Source: Kordiimonas laminariae | GTDB taxonomy: Bacteria; Pseudomonadota; Alphaproteobacteria; Sphingomonadales; Kordiimonadaceae | Direction of reading: 5' to 3' | Length of the DNA: 64,000 bases | NCBI RefSeq assembly: GCF_023008165.1 | Contig: NZ_JAKQZA010000007.1 | Location: 1-64,000 of the forward strand | Shown here: in pieces, positions 51,607-61,500 of the stretch | Numbering within the stretch: the first letter of the stretch is position 1 | How the letters are laid out: every line of letters starts with the position of its first letter | Notes under the pieces: generated by a model | Databases searched by the model: none | What the model was told of the DNA's origin: nothing | What the model saw: only the letters and a program-made list of their open reading frames with translations | Made by a program: the position numbers and the translations under genes

Positions 51607-52567
51607 GGGTTTCTCCCACAATACGCAGGAATATACGGTTAAAGGAACCGAGGTCCGTATAACCCACTTTGTGGGAAACATCGATAATTCGATCACGCCC
51701 ATTCTTTAACAGTAGCTTTGCCGCCCCAACCCGTACACGCTGGAGATACTCATTTGGTGTATCTCCCGTAGCGCCTTTAAAGCGCCGGCTGAAATTACGC
51801 GTACTCATTCCCGCCATATCCGCAGCACCTGCAATAGAGATATCCTGTGCATAATGGCGCTCAATCCATTTTTGCGCTGCTAGAATTTTTGTATCCTGAT
51901 GGAATTTTTGCCCATCAAAATCAATGGTATTCACCATGTAACTACGGTTAAAACCGATAAGGAACCTGCGCTCTACTTCACGCGCAACGCTGGGGCCAAA
52001 TAAAGTTTCGAGAATAAGAACAATCATATCACAGCTGGAAGCTATACCGTCTGCGCAGTAAATATTACCAGCACTCGTGATCGCACGCTCAAGCTTTAGG
52101 TCTACTACCGGATATTTCGCCTTAAATTCATCCGCATAGGGGGCATAAATGGTTGCTGCTTCGCCATTCAACAGCCCCGCTTCTGCAAGAAATAGTGGGC
52201 TGTTACTGATAGCGGCGATCATACATTTATTCTTCGCAAGCTTCTGTAGCCACGGGACTAAATCTTGTTCCGCTTCAAGCGCTTTATCCCCACTCCCCCA
52301 AAAAGCAGAAAGAAACACCACATCAGCGTCTTCCACATCCGCAATAGAAGCATCAGGAACAATGGTAACGCCAGAGGAAGATGCAGACGCTTCCCCAGTT
52401 GCACTTACAAGCTGAACGCTATGCTGCGGCTTATTGATGTGCATGGCGAGACCTGCGCTCATTTTTCCAGCGATCTGAATAGCAGCCCAGCAAAGCTCCT
52501 GAATCATATAAGCGCTGAACCCAAGGCTTTCTTTCGGGCAATACACCAGAATCTTCTTACCGCTCAT
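51575..52567 (-). CDS. GlxA-type transcriptional regulator (DJ-1/PfpI domain plus AraC HTH)
   Basis: 330 residues from MSGKKILVYCPKESLG; AAAGGAA lies upstream, and the longer frame adds 17 unconserved residues. Residues ~1-190 form a DJ-1/PfpI-like domain (VVFLSAFWGSGD, CMIAAISNSPLFLAEAGLL, ITSAGNIYCADGIASSCDMIVL). Residues ~225-330 carry the two AraC helix-turn-helix motifs (DISIAGAADMAGMSTRNFSRRFKGATGDTPNEYLQRVRV and IIDVSHKVGYTDLGSFNRIFLRIVGETPSEYR). The usual nucleophilic Cys of DJ-1 hydrolases is replaced by Ser in ISNSPL, as in other regulators. Likely activates nearby genes, possibly the divergent acyl-CoA dehydrogenase. Confidence 0.9.
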   Translation of the reverse strand: MSGKKILVYCPKESLGFSAYMIQELCWAAIQIAGKMSAGLAMHINKPQHSVQLVSATGEASASSSGVTIVPDASIADVEDADVVFLSAFWGSGDKALEAEQDLVPWLQKLAKNKCMIAAISNSPLFLAEAGLLNGEAATIYAPYADEFKAKYPVVDLKLERAITSAGNIYCADGIASSCDMIVLILETLFGPSVAREVERRFLIGFNRSYMVNTIDFDGQKFHQDTKILAAQKWIERHYAQDISIAGAADMAGMSTRNFSRRFKGATGDTPNEYLQRVRVGAAKLLLKNGRDRIIDVSHKVGYTDLGSFNRIFLRIVGETPSEYRKSQLQ

Positions 52568-52686
52568 ATGATCATATTCCTTTGACCTGTACACCAAACA
52601 TTTTGTCCTAAATACCATAGTATTTCAGCCAAATTCAAGAAGATAATGATGAAAATCGCTCATTTCTGCGGGTTGGAGGACGAAAG

Positions 52687-54471
52687 ATGAACATGAACCA
52701 GAATTTAGCCAAAGATGCGGCAGCCGCACTGGATGAAAAACGTATGGGGGCTGCAGAAACGCGTCCTGAACAGAACAAAGGTCGAGAAGGCATGCGCCAG
52801 TGGATGGCAAAAATGCAAGAAAATGCTTACCTGACTGACCCAGATATTGTTCACACATTCCGGTATTGGCTTGGCGATGAATATGAGGAACTGCACCCGG
52901 AATTAGTTTCTTTCGGCGCGCGAGTTCCAGCTGAACTTGAACCGGCCGTGATGGAAAATGACCTCCGCTTCAACAACCCGCGTGTTGAACATTTTAACGG
53001 TATTGGTGACCGGGATGACCGCATCATCCACCACCCCAAATATAACGAAGCTGGGAATATCATCTACGGCTCTGGCATGATCAAGCGGCTCGGCACGATG
53101 GGTGGCCTGAAAGAAGGAATGGCTTTTTTCCTTCTGTCTTCATATTCCGGTGAAGCTGGCCATAACTGCCCAATTGCCTGCACGTTTGAGACTGTTCGCC
53201 TGCTCCGTTATGTAGATGATTTTCCTGAGCGTCAGCACTGGATTGATATGCTTGAAGTGCCAAACTACGACGATAACTTCACGTCATCCCAGTTCCTTAC
53301 AGAAGTTCAGGGCGGATCAGACGTTGGTAAAAACGCGACCAAGGCCTGGAAGGACAGCGACGGCAACTGGCGTATTCGCGGCGAAAAATGGTTCTGCTCT
53401 AACGCTAATGCTGAATTAATGGTTATCACTGCTCGCCACAGCGAAGAATTTAAAGGCACCAAAGGGCTGTCAGTCTTCATCGTACCAGCACGTAAACCTG
53501 ATGGCAGCAAGAATGACTTCACCTTCCGCCGCCTGAAGGAAAAAATGGGTACAAAAGCCCTTGCCTCTTCCGAGATTGATTTTCACGATGCCTATGCAGT
53601 GCCTGCGGGCAGCGTAGAGCGCGGCTTTAACCGCATGATGGAACAGGTGGTTCATTTCTCCCGCATTTCACTAGCAATCTCCGTTCTCGGCATGAACGAG
53701 CGTGCGTATCAAACTGCTAGAAACTATGCAGATACCCGGGAAGCCTTTGGAAATACCATCATTGATTATCCGCTAGTACAGGAAAACCTTGCGGGCATAA
53801 AAACTGACGTAACCGTTGGTCTTGCTGGTATGTACGCACTGCTTGCTGGACAGGACGATGCGGACACAGGTAAAGAGATGCCCGACTATATGCATGCCTT
53901 CCTCCGCCTGATGACCAACATCAGCAAAAGCATTATCTCAAAACGCGTGGTTGATAATGTCCACCATTCAATTGACACTTTGGGCGGTAACGGCGCTATT
54001 GAAACACAATCAAGCCTGCCGCGTCTACTCAGGGACAGTGTGATTTACGAGAACTGGGAAGGCACCCATAATACGCTTATCGTGCAGGTGCAGCGGGATA
54101 TCGCTCGCTATGCTCATGATAAAGCTTACTTTAAAGCAATGGAAGATTATCTAGCTATGCTTCCCGCTTCTGTCACATCTGAAAAAGCAAAGGCAGAAAG
54201 CTATCTCACCATTCTCAGGAAAGATATGGAAGCATGCAAATCATCCAGCACGGCATTGCAGTCCATGAAGTTAAAGAAGCTAATCGAACAGATGGCAGAT
54301 ATCTTTTATTATGTCATTACACTGCTGGAGGCCGCTGACCAGAAAGAAAACGGTTTAGGTGAAAGCAAATTCGCTGCTGCGGAATACCACCGCCTTAACC
54401 GTTTAGAGACATCAGATATTGAATGGAACGAAGAAACGCTGGCGCTGATTAAAGCCGTCGTGTCAGCATAA
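52687..54471 (+). CDS. Acyl-CoA dehydrogenase (FadE-like, extended C-terminus)
   Basis: 594 residues. N-terminal helical domain, then FLLSSYSGEAGHNCPIACTFETVRLL and the FAD/substrate middle domain (FLTEVQGGSDVGKNATKAWKDSDGNWRIRGEKWFCSNANA). The C-terminal helices follow, with RISLAISVLGMNERAYQTARNYADTREAFGNTIIDYPLVQENLAGI and DTLGGNGAIETQSSLPRLLRDSVIYENWEGTHNTLIVQV (Glu of YENWEGT as catalytic base type). A ~130-residue extra C-terminal helical part matches the ACAD11/AidB-like group. GGAGG lies 9 bases before the ATG. Divergent from the GlxA-like regulator. Oxidises a fatty or branched acyl-CoA. Confidence 0.9.
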   Translation: MNMNQNLAKDAAAALDEKRMGAAETRPEQNKGREGMRQWMAKMQENAYLTDPDIVHTFRYWLGDEYEELHPELVSFGARVPAELEPAVMENDLRFNNPRVEHFNGIGDRDDRIIHHPKYNEAGNIIYGSGMIKRLGTMGGLKEGMAFFLLSSYSGEAGHNCPIACTFETVRLLRYVDDFPERQHWIDMLEVPNYDDNFTSSQFLTEVQGGSDVGKNATKAWKDSDGNWRIRGEKWFCSNANAELMVITARHSEEFKGTKGLSVFIVPARKPDGSKNDFTFRRLKEKMGTKALASSEIDFHDAYAVPAGSVERGFNRMMEQVVHFSRISLAISVLGMNERAYQTARNYADTREAFGNTIIDYPLVQENLAGIKTDVTVGLAGMYALLAGQDDADTGKEMPDYMHAFLRLMTNISKSIISKRVVDNVHHSIDTLGGNGAIETQSSLPRLLRDSVIYENWEGTHNTLIVQVQRDIARYAHDKAYFKAMEDYLAMLPASVTSEKAKAESYLTILRKDMEACKSSSTALQSMKLKKLIEQMADIFYYVITLLEAADQKENGLGESKFAAAEYHRLNRLETSDIEWNEETLALIKAVVSA

Positions 54472-54495
54472 AAAAAGGGGCTTAAGCCCCTTCTC
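54470..54495. terminator. Bidirectional terminator between acyl-CoA dehydrogenase and PhoX-like genes
   Basis: AAGGGGC-TTAA-GCCCCTT, preceded by a run of A and followed by CTCC; in the minus direction seven T follow. It starts within the stop codon of the dehydrogenase gene. Confidence 0.88.
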
Positions 54496-54497
54496 CA

Positions 54498-55871
54498 TTA
54501 AGCGTTTTTAAAATCCACCCACGGCCCCGTAATTGCCAGTGTTTTTGCAGGGCTATAAACATTCACGAATAGTGTAGAACCATCAGGTGAGAAACAAGCG
54601 CCCGCAAGTTCTGTCTGAGACTGTAATTTCGCGAAATCATATAACTTACCTTCAGGGGTAACACCGCGCAGATGGTTATCCACAACAAGACTATATTGGT
54701 CTTCACACACAATCAGGTGCCCGTTTGGTGCTACAGTAAGGTTATCGCCAAAGTTAAATTCTTCAGATGTTCTGGATTCAAGGAACAACTGCAACTGCCC
54801 CGGATTATCAGCCTCACCGCTCTCGCCTTCATGTTCAGAAGGTTTATAGCGCATAATCTGTCCATAACCTTCAGCACCGCCGGAGGTGCAGCAGAAGTAA
54901 AGCTCACCATCACCCCAGTGAATACCTTCACCACGAGCGAAGGTTGCCGCGCCTTTTTCCTGCCCGCGATAACGAAGATCATCTTCCGGGCTTTCAGGAT
55001 TATCCAGGTCAACCCACTCTGAAGCTTCCCAAACACCTACTGTCAGATTTTTATCATTCCAGTTATGGGTTTCCATACCCTTGGCTTTCTTGAGAACTAG
55101 CGCCTGCAGTTTTCCACCCTCTGCAAGCTTACCTTTTACCTTTGGAATAAAACGGTAAAAGAGGCTGTTGTCACGATCTTCAGTCAGGTAAACAATGCCG
55201 GTGCGAGGGTCCACCGCCGCAGCTTCATGATTGAAACGCCCCATTTCCTTAAGAGGCACAGGGTTAACTACGCCGCCTGCATCCGCCGGCACTTCAAAAA
55301 CATAGCCATGATCGCGATGAGCGCCATCACCCGCATTCGTTACATCTTCTTCACAGGTCAGCCAGCTCCCCCACGGTGTTACACCACCAGAACAGTTCCT
55401 GATCGTACCTGCAAGGCTTACATATTCTCTCACACGTTCACCGCTCATCACATCATACACAATGGTGGTAGTGCCGCCTGCCATGATCTCACCATCATCA
55501 TTGGTGTCATAAACTTCAACACCTTCCGGTATTGTTTCACCAAAAGCCCCCTCACCCGTGTGACCAATCTTTAATTCATGGTTTCGCACAAGTGCTACTT
55601 CTGAGCCACTGAGCGCAAAGCAACCCATACCATCAGCACGGTCAGGTACCGTCCAGCCATCACTCATCTTATCGCCAAGTTTGGAGATAACCTTGTAGCT
55701 AAAGCCTTGTGGCAGATCGAGAAGGCCATCAGGATCTTTAATAAGCGGGCCATAAGCTTGTAGTTTCTCTCTCGCAACAGATGGGCTACAGCCCGCCATA
55801 CTTGCCGCAAGCCCAGCAAATGCAATTGATCCAATAGCTTTATTAAATTGTCTTCTATCCAGCTTCATCAT
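54498..55871 (-). CDS. PhoX-like (DUF839) Tat-exported phosphatase family protein
   Basis: 457 residues. The N-terminus MMKLDRRQFNKAIGSIAFAG carries a twin-arginine motif (DRRQFNK) and a hydrophobic core ending AASMAGCSP, a possible lipobox. Core motifs: GMGCFALSGSEVALVRNHELK, GGTTTIVYD, GTIRNCSGGVTPWGSWLTCEED, GRFNHEAAAVDPRTGIVYLTEDR, GEGIHWGDGELYFCCTSGG and FNFGDNLTVAPNGHLIVCEDQ. This pattern belongs to PhoX/DUF839, calcium-iron alkaline phosphatases. Shorter than classical PhoX (~600-700), so it is a family member of the smaller type whose activity is inferred. Confidence 0.88.
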   Translation of the reverse strand: MMKLDRRQFNKAIGSIAFAGLAASMAGCSPSVAREKLQAYGPLIKDPDGLLDLPQGFSYKVISKLGDKMSDGWTVPDRADGMGCFALSGSEVALVRNHELKIGHTGEGAFGETIPEGVEVYDTNDDGEIMAGGTTTIVYDVMSGERVREYVSLAGTIRNCSGGVTPWGSWLTCEEDVTNAGDGAHRDHGYVFEVPADAGGVVNPVPLKEMGRFNHEAAAVDPRTGIVYLTEDRDNSLFYRFIPKVKGKLAEGGKLQALVLKKAKGMETHNWNDKNLTVGVWEASEWVDLDNPESPEDDLRYRGQEKGAATFARGEGIHWGDGELYFCCTSGGAEGYGQIMRYKPSEHEGESGEADNPGQLQLFLESRTSEEFNFGDNLTVAPNGHLIVCEDQYSLVVDNHLRGVTPEGKLYDFAKLQSQTELAGACFSPDGSTLFVNVYSPAKTLAITGPWVDFKNA

Positions 55872-55920
55872 GGCCTCTCAGGTAATTTCGTTACTACATA
55901 ACAAACTTAATATGACGTTT

Positions 55921-57204
55921 CTATGTATGAATACGCTTACTGAAATATAAATTTGATAAAACCACCAAAATTAGACCAACAGCGGCAGTTATATAGGCAA
56001 ACCCTTCCAGGAATTCGATCCAATTCAAATCAGGCGCTGCAAGGCTTTTATAGAGCATTAACCCAACACTTCCCACATAGCCCGAAGCATCAGCCAGATA
56101 GATAAGAAAACCCGCATTCCCTGGCTTTTTCACTGCTGCCATCATACGGTCAAAAAGGATACAGTTGAATGGTACATAGGCGAGGTATAATCCCAAGCTC
56201 AAAAGCACCATCCATAGCGCGCCCCCAATTATGCCTGCCTGAAAAGCATAGGTAGCGAGAGCCAAAATACCAGCGCCTACGGCAATAATCATATGATAGA
56301 GCTTTAATGCAAACTTGCTGCTTTTAATCCACATAGTCGCACCAAGCACCACAAGAACTATAAGTGTGGCTGGTGCTTCAGAAAGGGTAAACATGCTCGG
56401 CGCATCACCAAAACCAAGCGCTATCCAGATCTCAGCAGCAAAATTATCCCGGAAATCCCGGAAAGCTGTGAAAACCACATAGGCAAGCACGAGAGCTAAC
56501 AGTCCTACCATATAATCTTTCAAAAATGATAATCGCTCTGCCTTATGCATTGGAGTTCGCGCTGATCGCTCCATCTCATCTTCTTCAGTTGGCTGCGGCA
56601 GTTTGGAAAGAAAGAAAACAGCAATGAATAATGGCACAAAGAACAAAGCTCCCGTTAAGGCTGGCATCCAGTATTCAGATACATTCCAATCAAGGATCAA
56701 GTATTTCCCAACTGATTTCACTACGCCAGACGACACGATAAAGCTGGTCGCCAGCCCTGCTCCCAAAATTTCACTGGTGCGTCGTCCTTCAAGGTAGGAA
56801 AATACCAGCCCCCATATCATGCCAAGCATCAAACCATTGAAAAACAAAGGAATAAGGTTCAGTGGCGTTGGCAATAATGCGAAAAGGACAAGCGCGATTT
56901 CTGCTATCCCAATCAATAACAAAATTGCAAGTGCGCGCCTTGCAGCAGTCATCTCAGAAACAACCTTAATCCCGATCCACTTGGAAGCGGCATACCCAAC
57001 AAGCTGAGAGATCACCAAAGCGGTTTTAAAATCAATACCCCCTTCCCAACCGACAACATTCTCAAAGGTGCCGACGGTAAGAGGCTTCCTGAAAGCATAC
57101 ATACAAAAATAAGTAATAAATGCCGCGCTGGTAGCATATAGGACAAATAAAGGTGCAGGGGCTTTTTCAAGCCATCTGGTAATTTTTCCTGACGATCCGT
57201 TCAT
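55921..57204 (-). CDS. DUF5690 membrane transporter-like protein (MFS-type)
   Basis: 427 residues from MNGSSGKITRWLEKAPAP, about twelve hydrophobic segments. YATSAAFITYFCMYAFRKPLTVGTFENV near the N-terminus and FKTALVISQLVGYAASKWIGIKVVSE follow the pattern of glycerol-phosphate-type MFS carriers; MWGLVFSYLEGRRTSEILGAGLATSFI and the final helices match DUF5690. AGGG precedes ATG 57204, while the longer frame from 57237 has no ribosome-binding site. Divergent from OxyR with a 112-base gap, so it could be an OxyR target. Substrate unknown. Confidence 0.82.
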   Translation of the reverse strand: MNGSSGKITRWLEKAPAPLFVLYATSAAFITYFCMYAFRKPLTVGTFENVVGWEGGIDFKTALVISQLVGYAASKWIGIKVVSEMTAARRALAILLLIGIAEIALVLFALLPTPLNLIPLFFNGLMLGMIWGLVFSYLEGRRTSEILGAGLATSFIVSSGVVKSVGKYLILDWNVSEYWMPALTGALFFVPLFIAVFFLSKLPQPTEEDEMERSARTPMHKAERLSFLKDYMVGLLALVLAYVVFTAFRDFRDNFAAEIWIALGFGDAPSMFTLSEAPATLIVLVVLGATMWIKSSKFALKLYHMIIAVGAGILALATYAFQAGIIGGALWMVLLSLGLYLAYVPFNCILFDRMMAAVKKPGNAGFLIYLADASGYVGSVGLMLYKSLAAPDLNWIEFLEGFAYITAAVGLILVVLSNLYFSKRIHT

Positions 57205-57273
57205 AAAACCCTGCTTCCCCGACCCTAAACTAAACACATATTACAGTATTGTTATTTTTGTTTCGGTTCCAGC

Positions 57274-57289
57274 ATAGTTAATATTCTAT
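57274..57289. promoter_or_regulatory. Candidate LysR/OxyR-type site between oxyR and DUF5690 gene
   Basis: ATAG-TTAATATT-CTAT is an inverted repeat matching the ATAG-n7-CTAT halves of OxyR sites except for an 8-base centre; it also fits T-N11-A. It stands 28 bases before the oxyR start, as expected for an autoregulated, divergently acting LysR protein. Confidence 0.45.
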
Positions 57290-57316
57290 TAATTTTTTAA
57301 ATTGAAGGATTATACG

Positions 57317-58237
57317 ATGCAGGTAAACCAGCGCGATCTTGAATATATTTCCGCTGTTGTACAACACCAAAGTTTCAGCCGAGCTGCACAAGCCTGTAAT
57401 GTTACACAGCCCGCGCTTTCAAATCAGATAAAGCGGATAGAAACCCGCATCGGCCTCACTCTGTTCGACCGCAAGAAAACTGGTATTAGTTTAACCGATG
57501 CAGGTGGCAAGTTTATGGATGCCGCAGCCTCCGTGCTTGTTGGCATGCAGGAAATGTCTGATCTGGTGAAGCTATACAGTGATCCTCTTGCCGTGCCGAT
57601 CAGGATAGGCATCTTCCCAACGGTGGCCCCTTATATGCTGCCGACCATTTGCGATGCCCTTCGCAGGGAATTTGAAGGCGTTCAACTGGTTTTCAGTGAA
57701 CAAGGGCCCGCAGTTCTTCTAGATAACCTGATAGACCGTAAAGTAGACATCGCGATGATGGCCATGCCGCAACGGCGCGATGGTGTCGAAACCGTTGATT
57801 TGTACGATGAAGAACTTTACCTCACGGTTCACAAAGATCACCCTCTTGCAGGGCAAGAAAGTGTGGAAGAAAGCGAATTACCATACAGAGATATTATCCT
57901 GCTCGCGGGTGGGCACTGCCTAAAAGATAGTGCACTGGCACTTTGCAAGGACAAATCAGTAGGCTCCAACCTTCCGTCAGACCTTTCCGCCACCAGCCTT
58001 GAAACATTAGTTCAGTATGTATCAAAAGGTATGGGCTGCACACTTCTTCCTGCAATGGGCGTTGAAGAGTGTAAAAAACGGGATCTGAACTGCGCTTATA
58101 TCCGCATAAATTCGGAAAGATTTATCCGAACTATTGGTTTTGCATACCGCAGCAGCTGCCCGCGCTTGAACCTAGTTCCCGGCATTATTGAAGCGCTAGG
58201 TAAATACATGCCTCCACAGGTTATTTCCCTAGTATAG
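57317..58237 (+). CDS. oxyR: Hydrogen-peroxide-sensing LysR regulator OxyR
   Basis: 306 residues from MQVNQRDLEYISAVVQHQSF; GAAGG lies 8 bases before ATG 57317. The helix-turn-helix SFSRAAQACNVTQPALSNQIKRIETRIGLTLFDR is LysR class. The effector domain has GGHCLKDSALALC, the OxyR redox pair Cys201 and Cys210 with the usual nine-residue spacing (Cys199/Cys208 in E. coli). Peroxide forms a disulfide between them and switches the protein to activator form. Divergent to a DUF5690 transporter rather than to katG or ahpC, which is unusual. Confidence 0.9.
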   Translation: MQVNQRDLEYISAVVQHQSFSRAAQACNVTQPALSNQIKRIETRIGLTLFDRKKTGISLTDAGGKFMDAAASVLVGMQEMSDLVKLYSDPLAVPIRIGIFPTVAPYMLPTICDALRREFEGVQLVFSEQGPAVLLDNLIDRKVDIAMMAMPQRRDGVETVDLYDEELYLTVHKDHPLAGQESVEESELPYRDIILLAGGHCLKDSALALCKDKSVGSNLPSDLSATSLETLVQYVSKGMGCTLLPAMGVEECKKRDLNCAYIRINSERFIRTIGFAYRSSCPRLNLVPGIIEALGKYMPPQVISLV

Positions 58238-58548
58238 GTGAAAACTGTTAAGTAATATGAACGCCAGATTAACAATACAGTTATGAATAGGTAAGAAATT
58301 TTCTAAATTACGTAAAATTTTAAACAACTCAGTTCACAGCCAATCACGAAACTATACTAGAGCATACACATGGATGTGATATACATCAATCTAAAGCACT
58401 GAAATTAAACAGCTATTTTACAAAGTAATATTTTCTATAACTAAATAGAATTAGATATTTTTTCCTCCCACCATGACCTTTGCCTCGTTCAGGAAATGCC
58501 CCCAATGCATTTTCTTACGAAGGTATAGGTTCCTCGGAAGGAAGAAAA
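58238..58548. other. AT-rich intergenic region before the autotransporter
   Basis: 311 bases with no supportable gene; the open frame that begins at 58480 continues into the autotransporter but lacks a start signal. No terminator hairpin for oxyR or clear promoter was recognised by eye. GGAAGGAAGAAA at the end is the autotransporter ribosome-binding site. Confidence 0.5.
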
Positions 58549-61500
58549 ATGAGTTATTCATTAAGTCATAATAAAAGTAGAAAGCTGATGCTGGCGGCCT
58601 CTGTCTCCACTATCGCTTTTCTTTCCACAGCTGCAGCTGCGCAAACAGAAGTGCCGAACGGCAACACCGCCACTGTTAACAGCACAGCAGACAATGAAAT
58701 TATAGTTGTAACGTCGGGTAACAGCAGCACAGTCGCTGGTAACCCTGTGGTCAACATTATCAACAGCGGTGTAATTTTTAATAACAACGGAACAATCTCT
58801 ACAACTGGTGTAACACAGACTGTAAATGTCGGTACCGGTGGCCTGAATGCTACTATTAACAACGCGGCTGGTGCCATTATTCAAGGCGAATCCCGTGCGG
58901 TTAACCTAACAGTTGATGGCACCACGCTAAACAATTCAGGTAGTATTCTGGGTACAGGTGATCAGCGTAACGGTACAATTTATGCCAACCGCACAGCTGA
59001 CAACTATACTATCAACAACAATGCTGGTGGCCTGATTGATGCAGGCTCAGGCAATAATGGCGCGGGTGTTGCTCTGGAACTAGACGGTTCCGTTAACGCA
59101 ACAATCAATAATGCTGGTACTATCCAAGGTCGCGGGCAAGATGCTGCCCCGGCTAACACAGCTGGTGATGGTCTTCGTTTCCAGGGTCCTGGCCTTGCTC
59201 CAATTTATCTATTCACAGGTACAATCAACAACTCAGGTACAATTAGTTCTGAAGGCGCTTCTGGCCCAGTTGCTGGCGTACGCTTCAATAACGCTATTGC
59301 CTTCCAAGGCACTTTCGAGAACAGCGGCACTATTTCCGGTGTGAACAACGGTGTTTATTTTGGTGATAGCGAACACACAGGCGGTACACTAACAAACACG
59401 GGTACAATTTCGTCTGGTAGCCGTGCGCTAAACATTGATGGTTCTGATCTAACGATCAACAACTCAGGCAATATCATAGGCACAGGTAACCAGCGTAATG
59501 GTACTGTATATGCTGATGGCACAGCACAAAACTTCACACTGAACAACCAAACAGGTGGCACAATAGACGCTGGCGAAGGCAACGAGGGTGCAGGCTTCTC
59601 AGTTGAACTATCCGCTGAGGGTAATGACTTCACCATTACAAACGCAGGTACAATCCAAGGTCGCGGTCAGGCAAGCGCGGGCGCAGCAACTGCAGGTGAT
59701 GGCCTTCGTTTTGAACGTACACGTGTTGACGGTGCGCTAGACGGTTCAACAACAGGCTTGTTCACTGGTACAATCACCAACTCTGGCACGATTGATAGCG
59801 AAGCAACTGCCGGCACAACAGCTGGTATCCGCTTCGTGAATGGCGTGAGCTTCCAAGGTACGCTTACCAATGAAGCAGACGGTGTTATCTCTGGCGTGAA
59901 CAATGGCCTTTACTTTGGTAACCCAGTTCCTGCTGGTGGTGCAGATCACACAGGTGGCGTTGTAAACAATGCTGGTACAATCTCATCCGATAGCCGTGCC
60001 CTGAACATCGATGGTTCTGGCCTCGTAGTTAATAACTCTGGCGATATCGTAGGTACAGGCAACCAACGTAACGGTACTGTATACAGTGACATTACTGCCC
60101 AGAATTTCGCCCTAAACAACAGCGGTACAATCGATGCTGGCGAAGGCAATGAAGGTGCAGGCTTCTCTGCACAGTTATCTGCTGATGGCAGCAACTTTGT
60201 GATCGATAACTCAGGCACTATTCAAGGCCGCGGTCAGGCGAGCGCAGGCGCAGCAACTGCAGGTGATGGTATCAGGCTCGAACGCACCCGTGTTGACGGT
60301 GCATTCGACGGCTCCACAACGGGTACATTCACTGGTGTTATCTCGAACTCAGGCACAATCAACAGTGAAGCAACTGCTGGCACAACAGGCGGCTTCAGAG
60401 CGGTGAATGGTGTTAACTTCCAAGGCGCGCTTGTAAACGAAGAAGGCGGCACAATCTCTGGCGTTAATAACGGTGTATATTTCGGCACAGGTAACCACGA
60501 TGGTGGTTTGGTTGACGGCGTAGATTTCGGTGGTGGCCTTACCAACCGAGGCACGATCTCATCTGACAGCCGCGCTCTGAACATTGACGGCACAAATCTT
60601 TCAGTCGTTAACTCAGGCAACATCCTTGGTACTGGCAACCAGCGTAACGGTACTGTGTATGCTGACATCACTGCTCAGGATTTCAACCTGAACAACAGCG
60701 GCACAATTGATGCTGGCGCAGGCAATGAAGGTGCAGGTTTCTCTGCGCAACTTTCTGCAGATGGGAACGATTTCACCATCACAAACTCAGGCACAATCCA
60801 AGGCCGCGGTCAGGCAAGCGCAGGAGTAGCAACAGCTGGTGACGGCATCCGTTTTGAACGCACACGTATTGACGGTGCGCTGGACGGTTCAACAACAGGC
60901 CTATTCACTGGTACAATCACCAACTCTGGCCTGATCAACAGCGAAGCTACCGAAGGCACAACAGCTGGTATCCGTTTCGTGAACGGTGTGAGCTTCCAAG
61001 GTACACTTACCAACGAAGCTGGCGGCACAATCTCTGGTGTGAACAATGGCCTATACTTTGGTAATCCAGTTCCAGCTGGTGGTGCTGATCACACAGGCGG
61101 TGTTGTAAACAACGCTGGTACGATCTCATCAGATAGCCGCGCGCTTAACATCGACGGTACAGGCCTTGTTGTTAATAACTCTGGTTCCATTCTCGGTACT
61201 GGTGACCAGCGTAATGGTACTGTTTACTTTGACGGCACTGCAAACAACATCACCCTGAATAACACTGGTACTATTGACGCAGGCGCTGGCAACAACGGTT
61301 CTGGTGTATCCATTCAGGCACTAGCTGGCACTCGCACGCACACAATCACTAACTCCGGCACAATTCAGGGCCGTGGTGATGCTCTGGCATCTGGTGCTTC
61401 TGCTGGTATCCGTGCCTTCTACCCACCAAACATGATGCGCCCTGAGGTGGACCTAACAATTGATAACTCAGGCACAGTTGCTTCTGAAACCTCAGCAGGT

